Below, in pieces: positions 6,501-13,604 of a stretch of DNA of 23,074 nucleotides. This stretch comes from CAYRGC01 sp964423795 (GTDB lineage: Bacteria; Patescibacteriota; Gracilibacteria; Peribacterales; Peribacteraceae). The notes beneath the pieces are model-generated. The model was not told where the DNA came from and did not search any database. It saw nothing but the letters and a program-made list of their open reading frames with translations. Position 1 is the first letter of the stretch, and each line of letters starts with the position of its first letter. The stretch covers positions 1-23,074 of the forward strand of contig CAYRGC010000018.1 in NCBI GenBank assembly GCA_964423795.1, read 5' to 3'. The position numbers were made by a program, and so were the translations under genes.

Positions 6501-7538
6501 TCAGGCGCGGATGGCGTGGGAGTGCTCCAGGTACTGTCCGTAGGTGAGGTATTCCGTCGCCCGCTCGTCCGGGGGAAGGAGAGCGCCGTCGCGGAGCATC
6601 GTGAGAAGGAAGGCGTCCGATCCGGAGCCCGAGCCGTACGAGACAAGCAGGATGCGGTCGTCCTTCTTCGCCCGCTCGAGCACGAAGGTGAGGCCCAGCG
6701 GCGAGCACGCGCTGTAGGTGTTGCCGATGTGCGGCACGATGAAGCCGTGCTCCATCTGCTGCTGCGAGAAGCCCAGCTTCTTCGCCGCGGCCGCGGGGAA
6801 CTTCGCGTTCGGCATGTGGAAGACGGCGTGGTCGATGTCTTTCGGCTCGACGCCGCCGAGCGCGAGAATGGCCTTCGTCGCCTCCTGCACATGGCGGAAG
6901 TAGGCGGGTTCGCCGCTGAAGCGTCCCGCGTGGCGTGGGTACTTGTCGCCGGCGGCGCGCCAGAAGTCCGCGGTATCGGTGGTGAACGAGACGGTCGCGT
7001 CGATGCGCGCGATGGCGCCCTTCTCCTTCGCGCTTCCGATGATGAGCGCCGCGGCGCCCGCGCCCGCCGAGTACTCGAGGGCGTCCCCCGGCCGGCCTTG
7101 CGCCGCGTCGGTGCCGATCGCCATGCCGAAGCCGATCTGCCTGCTCCGCACGAACGCGTCCACGATCTGCGCGCCCGCCGTGCCCGCCTTGCAGGCGAAT
7201 TCCAGGTCGGCGCAGTGACAGAACGGATCGAGGCCCAGCGCGGAGACGAGCATGGCGCTCGTCGGCTTCACGGCGTACGGGTGGCTCTCGGAGCCGACGA
7301 ACATCGCCGAGATCTGCGCGGGTTCGATCTCCGAGAGCTCGATCGCCTGCGTCGCTGCCTCGAAGGCCATGGTGAAGCTGTCCTCGTCCGTCCCGGGCAC
7401 GGTCTTCTCCCGGATCCCGAGTCCGCCGGTGATGGCGCGGGGATCCTGTTTCCACTGGGCAGCGATCGTCTCCGTCGTGATGCGGAACCGGGGAATATAC
7501 CTGCCAAAGCCGACGATGGCCGATTTTTCCTGTGGCAA
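6501..7538 (-). CDS. Hydroxymethylglutaryl-CoA synthase, archaeal type
   Basis: Condenses acetoacetyl-CoA with acetyl-CoA to HMG-CoA. The 345-residue protein begins AIVGFGRYIPRFRI, the typical start of archaeal and PksG-like synthases. Catalytic residues are visible: Glu in VGSESHPYA (E84), Cys in LEFACKAGTAG (C116), His in AVFHMPN (H241) and Asn in IGNTYSA (N273), followed by GSGSGSDAF. The start is TTG at 7538, placing the conserved N-terminus seven residues in. TACACT (7546-7551, minus strand) ends seven bases before it, which suggests a leaderless mRNA initiating on TTG. It heads the HMGCS-thiolase-DUF35/kinase operon. The archaeal gene order and sequence type suggest ancient transfer from archaea, though no tree was made. 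Confidence 0.93.
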   Translation of the reverse strand: MPQEKSAIVGFGRYIPRFRITTETIAAQWKQDPRAITGGLGIREKTVPGTDEDSFTMAFEAATQAIELSEIEPAQISAMFVGSESHPYAVKPTSAMLVSALGLDPFCHCADLEFACKAGTAGAQIVDAFVRSRQIGFGMAIGTDAAQGRPGDALEYSAGAGAAALIIGSAKEKGAIARIDATVSFTTDTADFWRAAGDKYPRHAGRFSGEPAYFRHVQEATKAILALGGVEPKDIDHAVFHMPNAKFPAAAAKKLGFSQQQMEHGFIVPHIGNTYSACSPLGLTFVLERAKKDDRILLVSYGSGSGSDAFLLTMLRDGALLPPDERATEYLTYGQYLEHSHAIRA

Positions 7539-7545
7539 CCGGCGC

Positions 7546-7551
7546 AGTGTA
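7546..7551 (-). promoter_or_regulatory. -10 element of the HMG-CoA synthase operon
   Basis: TACACT on the minus strand lies seven bases upstream of the TTG start codon at 7538. No strong -35 is visible. It lies just downstream of the stop of the exported Cys/Pro-rich gene, so the HMGCS operon appears to have its own promoter. Confidence 0.5.
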
Positions 7552-7582
7552 GCACCGTGCCGCCAGCTTTTCCCTTAAAAAC

Positions 7583-8881
7583 TCAGCGTCCTTCGGCCGA
7601 CGGACTGCGCATCATTTGCCAGTACGCGGAAAGGTCGAGGGGGGACGACGTCGGATTTTGGAGCAAGGGGATCTGCAGGGCCGGAGGAACGATCGGCTCA
7701 TGGGGCTGCGACGCGATCGGGATAGTGGTCAGATCGAGATCGCTCTTCGTCGGTACGGCCGGGGCGGCGGGCTCGACGGGCACGGGTAACGCGGGCGGCA
7801 GAGGCTCCGCCGTCGGCTCGTGCTTGATCGGAGAAGGGATCGGCATCGGAAGCGGCTCTCTCACCGGATCCGGATCGGTCGTGGTGACGGGCGTGTCGAA
7901 CGGCGTGAAGACGTAGGAACTCCCGATCGTTTTCGGTACTGAGTTCGTGTCCTCCTTCATCGGAATCGCGAGTTCCGGATCGGGTTTCTTCGCGATCATG
8001 CTCTCGATTTCCGTCGGCATCGACGGAGGCGTCGCGATGGGCTGGATGTTCGGCTGCGTCGACGTCGAGATCGGGATCGGTCCCTGTTGCGCTGGAGCGG
8101 GCTGCGCGGGCGAGCTCCACGGAGTCAAAAATTCCTCCATCCCGAAGCGCGTGCCTGGCTGTCCTTCATCGGCGAGGCAATACGGGGAGGGGATGCTGCC
8201 GCCTTCCGACCAGCAGTCCGCCGGGCAGTTGACCGGATTCTCGCCGTTGAGCGGCTCGCACACCTGGTTCGGATTGCATATCTTCGGGTTCTCCGAGAGG
8301 CAGAACCCCTGGCATTCGTTGCCGTCCTGGACATGGTCCGCGTCGGCATAGATGCAGACGCCGAAGTATCCCGGGGCCGCGGCGCAAATCTCCGCCGTGC
8401 GGCTGTGGATGAAATGGTCCAACTCCTCGTCGGCGACCGTCTCGGGCCCGAGCACGCGCGCAACGCCGGGGATCGGATTCGCTTCCAGGTCGATCCGCCC
8501 CTGACGCACGCCGCAGAGGCATTGCTGACCGGATTGATACGTGGAATCCCAGATTCCGTATGGAATGAAATCGCAGGCGGTGCCGCGGGCGGCTCCCGCT
8601 TCTCCTTCCTCCGCGTGCACGCGCACCAGGTCGCCGTTTCCGTCGAGGCCGTACTTGTACCAGCCGCCGTCACCGATCGCCTGCTGCGCGCAGACCGTGC
8701 GGCACTGCTGCGTGAGGTCTTTGGCCGTGAGGGCGATCACGGTGGGGCTCGCGAAGCGGATGCCCCCTGCCGTCTGGGTGATATCCGCCGTGAGACGACC
8801 GGGATGATTGGACGCCAAGCCGCTCAGGGCGAGCGTCAGCACCATCGCGCCGGCATACCACTCATGGGGGAGATGTTTCAT
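7583..8881 (-). CDS. Exported cysteine-rich protein with proline-rich C-terminal tail, 432 aa
   Basis: I recognise no family. The N-terminus (AGAMVLTLALSGLAS, about residues 10-24) is a probable signal peptide or anchor. Residues about 58-236 hold 14 cysteines, several in closely spaced pairs (CRTVC, CLC, CQGFC), as expected for a disulfide-bonded exported domain. From about residue 245 to the end the protein is a low-complexity tail rich in Pro, Thr, Ser and Ile, with many PxP motifs. No C-terminal membrane anchor or sorting signal is evident. The gene has one of the best promoters in the window (TTGCTT-17-TATAAT, nine bases from the ATG) and separates HMG-CoA reductase from HMG-CoA synthase. 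It is not obviously related to isoprenoid synthesis. A cell-surface or attachment role is a guess. Confidence 0.82.
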   Translation of the reverse strand: MKHLPHEWYAGAMVLTLALSGLASNHPGRLTADITQTAGGIRFASPTVIALTAKDLTQQCRTVCAQQAIGDGGWYKYGLDGNGDLVRVHAEEGEAGAARGTACDFIPYGIWDSTYQSGQQCLCGVRQGRIDLEANPIPGVARVLGPETVADEELDHFIHSRTAEICAAAPGYFGVCIYADADHVQDGNECQGFCLSENPKICNPNQVCEPLNGENPVNCPADCWSEGGSIPSPYCLADEGQPGTRFGMEEFLTPWSSPAQPAPAQQGPIPISTSTQPNIQPIATPPSMPTEIESMIAKKPDPELAIPMKEDTNSVPKTIGSSYVFTPFDTPVTTTDPDPVREPLPMPIPSPIKHEPTAEPLPPALPVPVEPAAPAVPTKSDLDLTTIPIASQPHEPIVPPALQIPLLQNPTSSPLDLSAYWQMMRSPSAEGR

Positions 8882-8884
8882 GTT

Positions 8885-8901
8885 TATAGTATTATACTAT
8901 A
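8885..8901. repeat. 17-bp palindrome over the -10 region
   Basis: TATAGTATTATACTATA has two perfectly complementary 8-base arms around one central base and encloses the -10 hexamer. It resembles the inverted repeat at 312-332 and could be an operator for a shared regulator. Confidence 0.45.
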
Positions 8902-8919
8902 ATTTGTATAATTAAGCAA
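8891..8919 (-). promoter_or_regulatory. Strong promoter of the Cys/Pro-rich exported protein
   Basis: On the minus strand TTGCTT (8914-8919) is separated by 17 bases from a perfect TATAAT (8891-8896), nine bases before the ATG at 8881. The predicted 5' leader is about 0-3 bases. Confidence 0.7.
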
Positions 8920-8941
8920 TTCAGCGATTCACTACGGCATT

Positions 8942-10120
8942 TCAGCGGGGTCGGGCAAGTTTTGTATGAGCTGAAGCCAGTGTTTGTGACGATTGCGCCG
9001 CCAAGAGCGAGAGTTCCCCGGCCGCCACGGCCGCCGCGATCGTTTCCGCGAGCTGGATTTTGGTGGCCATGCCGGTTTTCGCCGCGAGGAGCATCCGCAG
9101 GCACTGCGCCTGCGCGGGGAGACCGGTGCCGCCGCCCCGCACGCCCACGAGTACCGCGGGCAGTCGCACCGTGAGTGCGATGCCGTCGTCCGCGGGTTCC
9201 ACGGTCGTATCCGCGAGGGATCCTTCCACCACGTGGGCCGCATCCTGGCCCGTGGCCAGGTACAGCGCCGCGACGACGTTCGCCGCGTGGAGATTGCCGC
9301 CGATCGCGCCCGCCATCTCGGACCCGAGCTCGAGCTTCGCCCTCGCGACCGCGAGGAGCGCCTCGGGCGTCGTCTTGAGGACGTCCTCGATCACGGAGGA
9401 GGGGACCCTCGCGCGCGCGAAGCACTCGAGGCCCCGGCCGCGCTCGTACGTCCGGAGGCTCGGTTTCTTGTCGCTGTCCACGTTCGCCGCCACCGTCACG
9501 AGCGAGAGTCCGTCGACGTGCTCCTGGACCCAGTCGCCGATCGCCTGCGCGGCGATCGTGACCATGTTCATGCCCATGGCCTCGTCGGTGTCCGCGTCGA
9601 TCGTCAAAAACACGTGGTCTTCCCGGGGCTCTACCTCGCTCGAAAGGATTTTCAGGTGCTTGCTCGTCGCCTCGGCGATCTCCGTCCATTCGTCGCGCTT
9701 CTCGCGGAGGATCTCCGCCGCCTTCGCCGCGCCTTTCGCCGCTCGCCAGGCGATCGATCGCGAGACGCCCCGCATCGTCGATTCCGTCGTCACGCCGCCC
9801 GCGGCCGAAAGCGCCTTGCATCCTCGGTTCACGCTCGCCACGAGCGCGCCTTCGGTCGTCGCGAGCGGGAGGTGGACCCGCGCGGCGTCGCCCGACCCGA
9901 AGGTCACCGCGAGCGGCCCCGCGTAGCCGACGGGGAGGGGGACTGAGCCGATCATCTGCTCGCAGTTGAGCTCGTCGGCGCGTCCGATCGCGCGACCGTC
10001 CGGCGCGATCATGCCGAGCTCGATGCCGAGTTCGCGCTCCACCCGCGCGCGTCGTTCGTTCACGCGTCCTGTTGCATCGAGGCCGTCGGGGAGAGTGCGG
10101 AGGTCCATGGTCGTCATCAT
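8942..10120 (-). CDS. HMG-CoA reductase, class I
   Basis: Reduces HMG-CoA to mevalonate with two NAD(P)H. The 392-residue protein has the class I signatures in order. These are CEQMIGSVPLPVGYAGPL (HMG-CoA binding), ATTEGALVASVNRG with the catalytic Glu, DEAMGMNM, SDKKPS with the catalytic Lys, HAANVVAALYLATGQDAAH with the catalytic Asp, and VRGGGTGLPAQ. A histidine in the C-terminal LASAHTKLAR matches the catalytic His position. It has no membrane segments, like archaeal and soluble bacterial class I enzymes. The start at 10120 overlaps the decarboxylase stop as ATGA. A later in-frame ATG at 10108 is also possible. It is the third gene of the mevalonate kinase-decarboxylase-reductase operon. 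Confidence 0.95.
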   Translation of the reverse strand: MMTTMDLRTLPDGLDATGRVNERRARVERELGIELGMIAPDGRAIGRADELNCEQMIGSVPLPVGYAGPLAVTFGSGDAARVHLPLATTEGALVASVNRGCKALSAAGGVTTESTMRGVSRSIAWRAAKGAAKAAEILREKRDEWTEIAEATSKHLKILSSEVEPREDHVFLTIDADTDEAMGMNMVTIAAQAIGDWVQEHVDGLSLVTVAANVDSDKKPSLRTYERGRGLECFARARVPSSVIEDVLKTTPEALLAVARAKLELGSEMAGAIGGNLHAANVVAALYLATGQDAAHVVEGSLADTTVEPADDGIALTVRLPAVLVGVRGGGTGLPAQAQCLRMLLAAKTGMATKIQLAETIAAAVAAGELSLLAAQSSQTLASAHTKLARPR

Positions 10121-11127
10121 GATACAAGGCGGGCGCCCGGTCCGATCGACGTTTCGAAGATCGTGCACCCCTTCTGCGCCTTCGCGAACGCCGCGGCCCT
10201 TTCGCGGGACGCGTCGGTGCAGAGGAGATGCACGGTCGGTCCGGCGTCCATCGTGTAGAGCAGTTCCAGGTGTTCGCCGCGCCGCAGCTCCTCGATGCCC
10301 AGGCGGATCGCGTGCGTCGTCTCGGTCAGGTAGCGGAGCGGGGGGGCGCTCGTCTCCATCACGCGGTGCATGTCGAGCGCGTCGTCCTCCGTCACGCTCC
10401 GCAGTTTCTCGAAATCGCGCCGCAGGATCGCGTCGACGCACTCGCGTTGCCGCCTCGTCCGGATGGCCTCGAGGCGCGCCTCGTACAGGGGGCTCGTCCA
10501 CGCGACGGCGTGGCCTTCGGTCGAGCCCACCTTCTTCTCCTCGACGCTCGGGATGATCACGAAGTCGTGCAACGACCAGTGCGCTTCGTCGGCGATCGCC
10601 CGCGCTTGCGAGGCGCCGATGTCGCCGCCCTCTCCCGCGTCGAGCGCGGCGAAACCGCCGAACAGCGAACGCGCGGCGGAGCCGGATCCCAGCCTGCCGA
10701 TGACGCTCTGTTGCTCGAGGGTGAGGTTAACCTTCGGCGCGATCAAGCCCGCATACGCCTTCGCGAGGCAGCCGAATACCGCGGCGGACGACGCGAGCCC
10801 GATGCTCTGCGGGATCGCGGAGCGCACCGTGACGGAGACGCTTTCCGGAATCGCGTTCGACCCGAGCGTCGCGAGGTAGCGCTTCGTCAGTTCGAGGTGC
10901 GTCGCGAACCGCGCGGTCATTTTTTCGTTGAGCGCCCGCTCCGTGCCGTCGCTTCCGAAGGAGCGCACCGCGAGGGCGGGGGAATGGTCGACGGTGATCT
11001 CCACGGACGGATGGTCGAGCGTCATCGACAGCGAATCCGCGGCCGGCAGGCGCAGCGCATCGTCGCGGTTCCCCCAGTACTTGATGAGGGCGATGTTCGG
11101 CTGCGCGACGGCGGTGACGGGGGTCAT
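10117..11127 (-). CDS. Mevalonate (di)phosphate decarboxylase, GHMP family
   Basis: ATP-dependent decarboxylase of the mevalonate pathway (336 residues). The N-terminal AQPNIALIKYWGNRDD is the family hallmark. IGLASSAAVFG is the GHMP phosphate loop, RLGSGSAARSLFGGF carries the conserved Arg, and TMDAGPTVHLL the catalytic Asp. In classical diphosphomevalonate decarboxylases the motif reads KYWGK; here the second Lys is Asn (KYWGN). From memory this resembles the Chloroflexi group that includes phosphomevalonate decarboxylases acting on the monophosphate. The substrate is therefore left open: diphosphomevalonate giving IPP, or phosphomevalonate giving isopentenyl phosphate. It lies 55 bases after mevalonate kinase and overlaps HMG-CoA reductase. 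A weak -10 (TATAGT, about 11157-11162) lies in the gap. Confidence 0.88.
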   Translation of the reverse strand: MTPVTAVAQPNIALIKYWGNRDDALRLPAADSLSMTLDHPSVEITVDHSPALAVRSFGSDGTERALNEKMTARFATHLELTKRYLATLGSNAIPESVSVTVRSAIPQSIGLASSAAVFGCLAKAYAGLIAPKVNLTLEQQSVIGRLGSGSAARSLFGGFAALDAGEGGDIGASQARAIADEAHWSLHDFVIIPSVEEKKVGSTEGHAVAWTSPLYEARLEAIRTRRQRECVDAILRRDFEKLRSVTEDDALDMHRVMETSAPPLRYLTETTHAIRLGIEELRRGEHLELLYTMDAGPTVHLLCTDASRERAAAFAKAQKGCTIFETSIGPGARLVS

Positions 11128-11182
11128 GAGGGAAAACGCCTTCGATGAGGAGAGGGGACTATAGCATCGGGATCGCCGAAGC

Positions 11183-12037
11183 TCACGCCCGCGTCGCTTC
11201 GATAACCGGATATCCCGCCTCCCGGAGCATCGCGAGCGTCATCTCGCCGTTCGGGAGCACGAGGACCATGCCGCAGCCGCCCGAGCGCGCGCCAGCGCCG
11301 AGCACCTTCGCCGTGCCGCCCGTGGACTGCACGAGCGCGATGAGGCGCTGCGCCTCCGGCGTCACGACGCCGAGGCCCTCCTGCGCCCGCGCATGGTCGC
11401 GCATCACGCGGGGGAGCGGCTCGCCCGCGATGAGGCGCCGCGTGCACCTGCCGATGGCCTCGACGTGCTGTCGCGCCTGGAGCTCTCTGCCCCGGACCCA
11501 CGCCACGAGGTCGGCCGTCGTTTCGTTCGGCGTGCCCGTGTCCACGAGCAGCGCGCCCTTGAGCGCGTCCGCCGGCAAGGCCATCTCCTGGAGCGGCGCG
11601 CCCTTTTGGAAGAGGATCGGCCGCTCGTTCCAGATCACCGCGAAGTCGAGCCCGCTGTGCCCGGGATTCACCGCGTCCTCGATCGCGAGCGCCTGCGCGT
11701 AGCACGACGGACCGAAGATCGCCCGGCACACCGCGATGACGATGGCAGTTGAGGACCCCATGCCCTTGCCGAGCGGGATCTCGTTTTGGATCCCCACTTT
11801 GCCCGTGACGGGCTTCGCGCGCGCCTCGCCGCAGAGGGAGAGCACGTTGCGTATGTACGACTCGGCCTTCTTCGGGAGGATGCCGGAGAAGCCGATCGCG
11901 AGCGGGGATTCGTCGTCGTCCCAGGTGACCTCGGTCCGCAGCGTCGAGGGCACCGCGATCCCGGGTTCCCCGAACACGACCGCGTATTCCCCGGAGAGGA
12001 TGATTTTGCCCACGGCGGAACCGCGCGTCGGAACCAT
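11183..12037 (-). CDS. Mevalonate kinase, GHMP family
   Basis: Phosphorylates mevalonate to mevalonate 5-phosphate. The 284-residue protein starts VGKIILSGEYAVVFGEPGIA, the GHMP substrate segment. IPLGKGMGSSTA is the phosphate-binding loop. HSGLDFAV carries the catalytic Asp as in mevalonate kinases (xSGxD), and KVLGAGARSGGCG is the C-terminal motif 3. A longer frame beginning at 12064 exists. The ATG at 12037 is preferred because it gives the usual distance to GKIIL and is preceded by CATACT. It is the first gene of the kinase-decarboxylase-reductase operon and diverges from the prenyltransferase gene, with overlapping -10 elements. A GHMP phosphomevalonate kinase is an alternative but fits the motifs less well. 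Confidence 0.88.
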   Translation of the reverse strand: MVPTRGSAVGKIILSGEYAVVFGEPGIAVPSTLRTEVTWDDDESPLAIGFSGILPKKAESYIRNVLSLCGEARAKPVTGKVGIQNEIPLGKGMGSSTAIVIAVCRAIFGPSCYAQALAIEDAVNPGHSGLDFAVIWNERPILFQKGAPLQEMALPADALKGALLVDTGTPNETTADLVAWVRGRELQARQHVEAIGRCTRRLIAGEPLPRVMRDHARAQEGLGVVTPEAQRLIALVQSTGGTAKVLGAGARSGGCGMVLVLPNGEMTLAMLREAGYPVIEATRA

Positions 12038-12045
12038 GACTGCGG

Positions 12046-12052
12046 TAGTATG
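12046..12052. promoter_or_regulatory. Overlapping divergent -10 elements between mevalonate kinase and prenyltransferase
   Basis: On the plus strand TAGTAT (12046-12051) ends seven bases before the ATG at 12059. On the minus strand CATACT (12047-12052) ends nine bases before the ATG at 12037. The same seven base pairs would serve as -10 for both directions, so the two operons may be mutually exclusive at the level of initiation. No good -35 is seen for either. Confidence 0.5.
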
Positions 12053-12058
12053 GCGGCG

Positions 12059-12925
12059 ATGCATCCGGACTGCACGTCATTCCAGGCGTTCGCCGACCGC
12101 CATCGGCCGGAGATCGAGAAGGCGCTCGACGATGCGACGTCTGCCCGTCCCGGCGAGCCTTCCGTGCTCAACGAGGCGGTGCGCTACAGCCTTCTCTCCG
12201 GCGGCAAACGCGTGCGACCGCTGCTGTCGCTCCTGGCGGCAAAGGCGTGCGGCGCGGATCCCGCGGTCGCGCTCGCGCCGGGGTGCGCGGTGGAGATGGT
12301 CCATGCGTTCTCCCTCATCCACGACGACCTTCCATGCATGGATGACGACGCGCTGCGCCGCGGCAAGCCCACGAACCACGTCGTCTACGGCGAGGCCATG
12401 GCGCTCCTCGCGGGAGATTCGCTCTTGGCCCGCGCGCAGGCGCTTCTTTCCGATGCCGAGTCGCAGGCGCTGCTCGCGCGCGCCACGGCGGAGATGATCG
12501 AGGGGCAGGTGCTCGACATGACCGCGGAGAAACGTCCGGCGGTCGATACGGATTTCCTCGACCTTCTCAACGGCAAGAAGACTGGGGCCCTGCTCGCCGC
12601 CGCGGCCGAACTCGGCGCGATCGCGGCGAAGGCGTCATCGGAGCGGCGCGCGGCGCTCGGGGCATTCGCGCGCGCGGCCGGCCTCGCGTTCCAGATCACC
12701 GACGACCTGCTCGATGCCACGGGGTCGGAGGAAAATACGGGAAAGAAGGTCGGAAAGGACGCGGGGAAGGGGAAGCGGACGTATCCCGTTCTCCTCGGGG
12801 TGAACGGAAGCCGCACGCGCGCCCGGGCCCTCGTCGACGACGCCTGCGCGGCGCTGGAGCCCTTCGGCGAACCGGCCGCGGAACTCAGGGGATTCGCCCT
12901 GCTGCTCGTCGACCGCCGGTCCTGA
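12059..12925 (+). CDS. Polyprenyl diphosphate synthase, FPP-synthase (IspA) type
   Basis: Condenses IPP with allylic diphosphates in head-to-tail fashion. The first aspartate-rich motif is DDLPCMDDD (residues 89-97), with the two-residue insertion of bacterial enzymes. The second is FQITDDLLD (211-219). GGKRVRP (48-54) and GKKTGALL also match. Five residues before the first motif is Phe (AFSLIHDD), an aromatic at the position that limits product to C15, so farnesyl diphosphate is the likely product. This is an inference. It has 288 residues, close to E. coli IspA. It is divergent from mevalonate kinase and converges on the undecaprenyl diphosphate synthase gene, which would use FPP as primer. 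It is probably leaderless. Confidence 0.92.
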   Translation: MHPDCTSFQAFADRHRPEIEKALDDATSARPGEPSVLNEAVRYSLLSGGKRVRPLLSLLAAKACGADPAVALAPGCAVEMVHAFSLIHDDLPCMDDDALRRGKPTNHVVYGEAMALLAGDSLLARAQALLSDAESQALLARATAEMIEGQVLDMTAEKRPAVDTDFLDLLNGKKTGALLAAAAELGAIAAKASSERRAALGAFARAAGLAFQITDDLLDATGSEENTGKKVGKDAGKGKRTYPVLLGVNGSRTRARALVDDACAALEPFGEPAAELRGFALLLVDRRS

Positions 12926-12926
12926 C

Positions 12927-13604
12927 CTATGCGCCGAACCGGCGCTGTCGCGACGCGAAGTCGTCGACGGCTTTCCGCAGGTCCTCCGTCGTCACGTCCG
13001 GGAAGTGCTTCTCGAGGAACAGCCATTCCGCATACGCCGTCTGCCAGAGGAAGAAGTTGCTCGTGCGCTTCTCTCCCGAGGTCCGGATCACGAGGTCGAC
13101 GTCCGGCAGTTCCGGATGATCGAGCGCTCCGCGCACGCCGTCTTCGGTCACCGCGGTACCCGCGGGAATCCGCGAGAACGCCCGGACGAGTTCGTCCTTG
13201 CCGCCGTAGTCCACGGCCAGCTGCAACGTGAATCCCGTGCGATCCTTCGTGCGTTCGATGGCGCGGTCGAGCTGCTCGCGCAGCGCGGGGCTGAAGCGGT
13301 CCCTGCGCCCCGAGTGCACGATCCGGACGTTCTTCTCATACAATTCCTCCGTCTTCTCCCGCAGGTAATTCGCGAAGATCTCCATGAGCTTCTCCACTTC
13401 CTCCGGAGAGCGCTTCCAATTCTCCGTGGAGAAGCACCAGATCGTGAAGGTGCCGATGCGGCCGTCTTCGCGGGCCCAGTCGAGCAGTCTCTCGAAGTTC
13501 TCCGCCCCGCTCTCGTGGCCTTTCCACGGCTGCAGCAGCCGTTTCTTGGCCCAGCGGCGGTTCCCGTCCGGGATCACGGCGACGTGCAGCAGGGGAGCGG
13601 TCAT
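12927..13604 (-). CDS. uppS: Undecaprenyl (cis-polyprenyl) diphosphate synthase
   Basis: Adds IPP units in cis configuration to FPP to make the lipid carrier for peptidoglycan and surface glycans. VAVIPDGNRRWAKKR holds the catalytic Asp (D13). WCFSTENWKRS, AVDYGGKDEL and DLVIRTSGEKRTSNFFLWQ are the remaining conserved blocks. In most homologues the third block reads YGGR, here YGGK. At 225 residues it is slightly shorter than typical (about 240-250), with little N-terminal extension. The ATG at 13604 overlaps the stop of the isomerase gene as ATGA. The gene ends one base from the stop of the convergent prenyltransferase. Together with that gene and the isomerase it completes the route from IPP to the cell-envelope carrier. 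Confidence 0.94.
   Translation of the reverse strand: MTAPLLHVAVIPDGNRRWAKKRLLQPWKGHESGAENFERLLDWAREDGRIGTFTIWCFSTENWKRSPEEVEKLMEIFANYLREKTEELYEKNVRIVHSGRRDRFSPALREQLDRAIERTKDRTGFTLQLAVDYGGKDELVRAFSRIPAGTAVTEDGVRGALDHPELPDVDLVIRTSGEKRTSNFFLWQTAYAEWLFLEKHFPDVTTEDLRKAVDDFASRQRRFGA

Noticed and set aside
7555..7582. Intrinsic terminator after the Cys/Pro-rich protein gene
   Set aside because: There are A/T runs but no stable GC stem next to them.
10121..10501. N-terminal extension of the HMG-CoA reductase frame
   Set aside because: It lies wholly inside the decarboxylase gene in another frame and has no reductase-like sequence; the ATGA overlap at 10120 marks the start.
12038..12064. Upstream start of mevalonate kinase at 12064
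   Set aside because: It would overlap the start codon of the divergent prenyltransferase gene and the shared -10 site; the start at 12037 gives a normal N-terminus.
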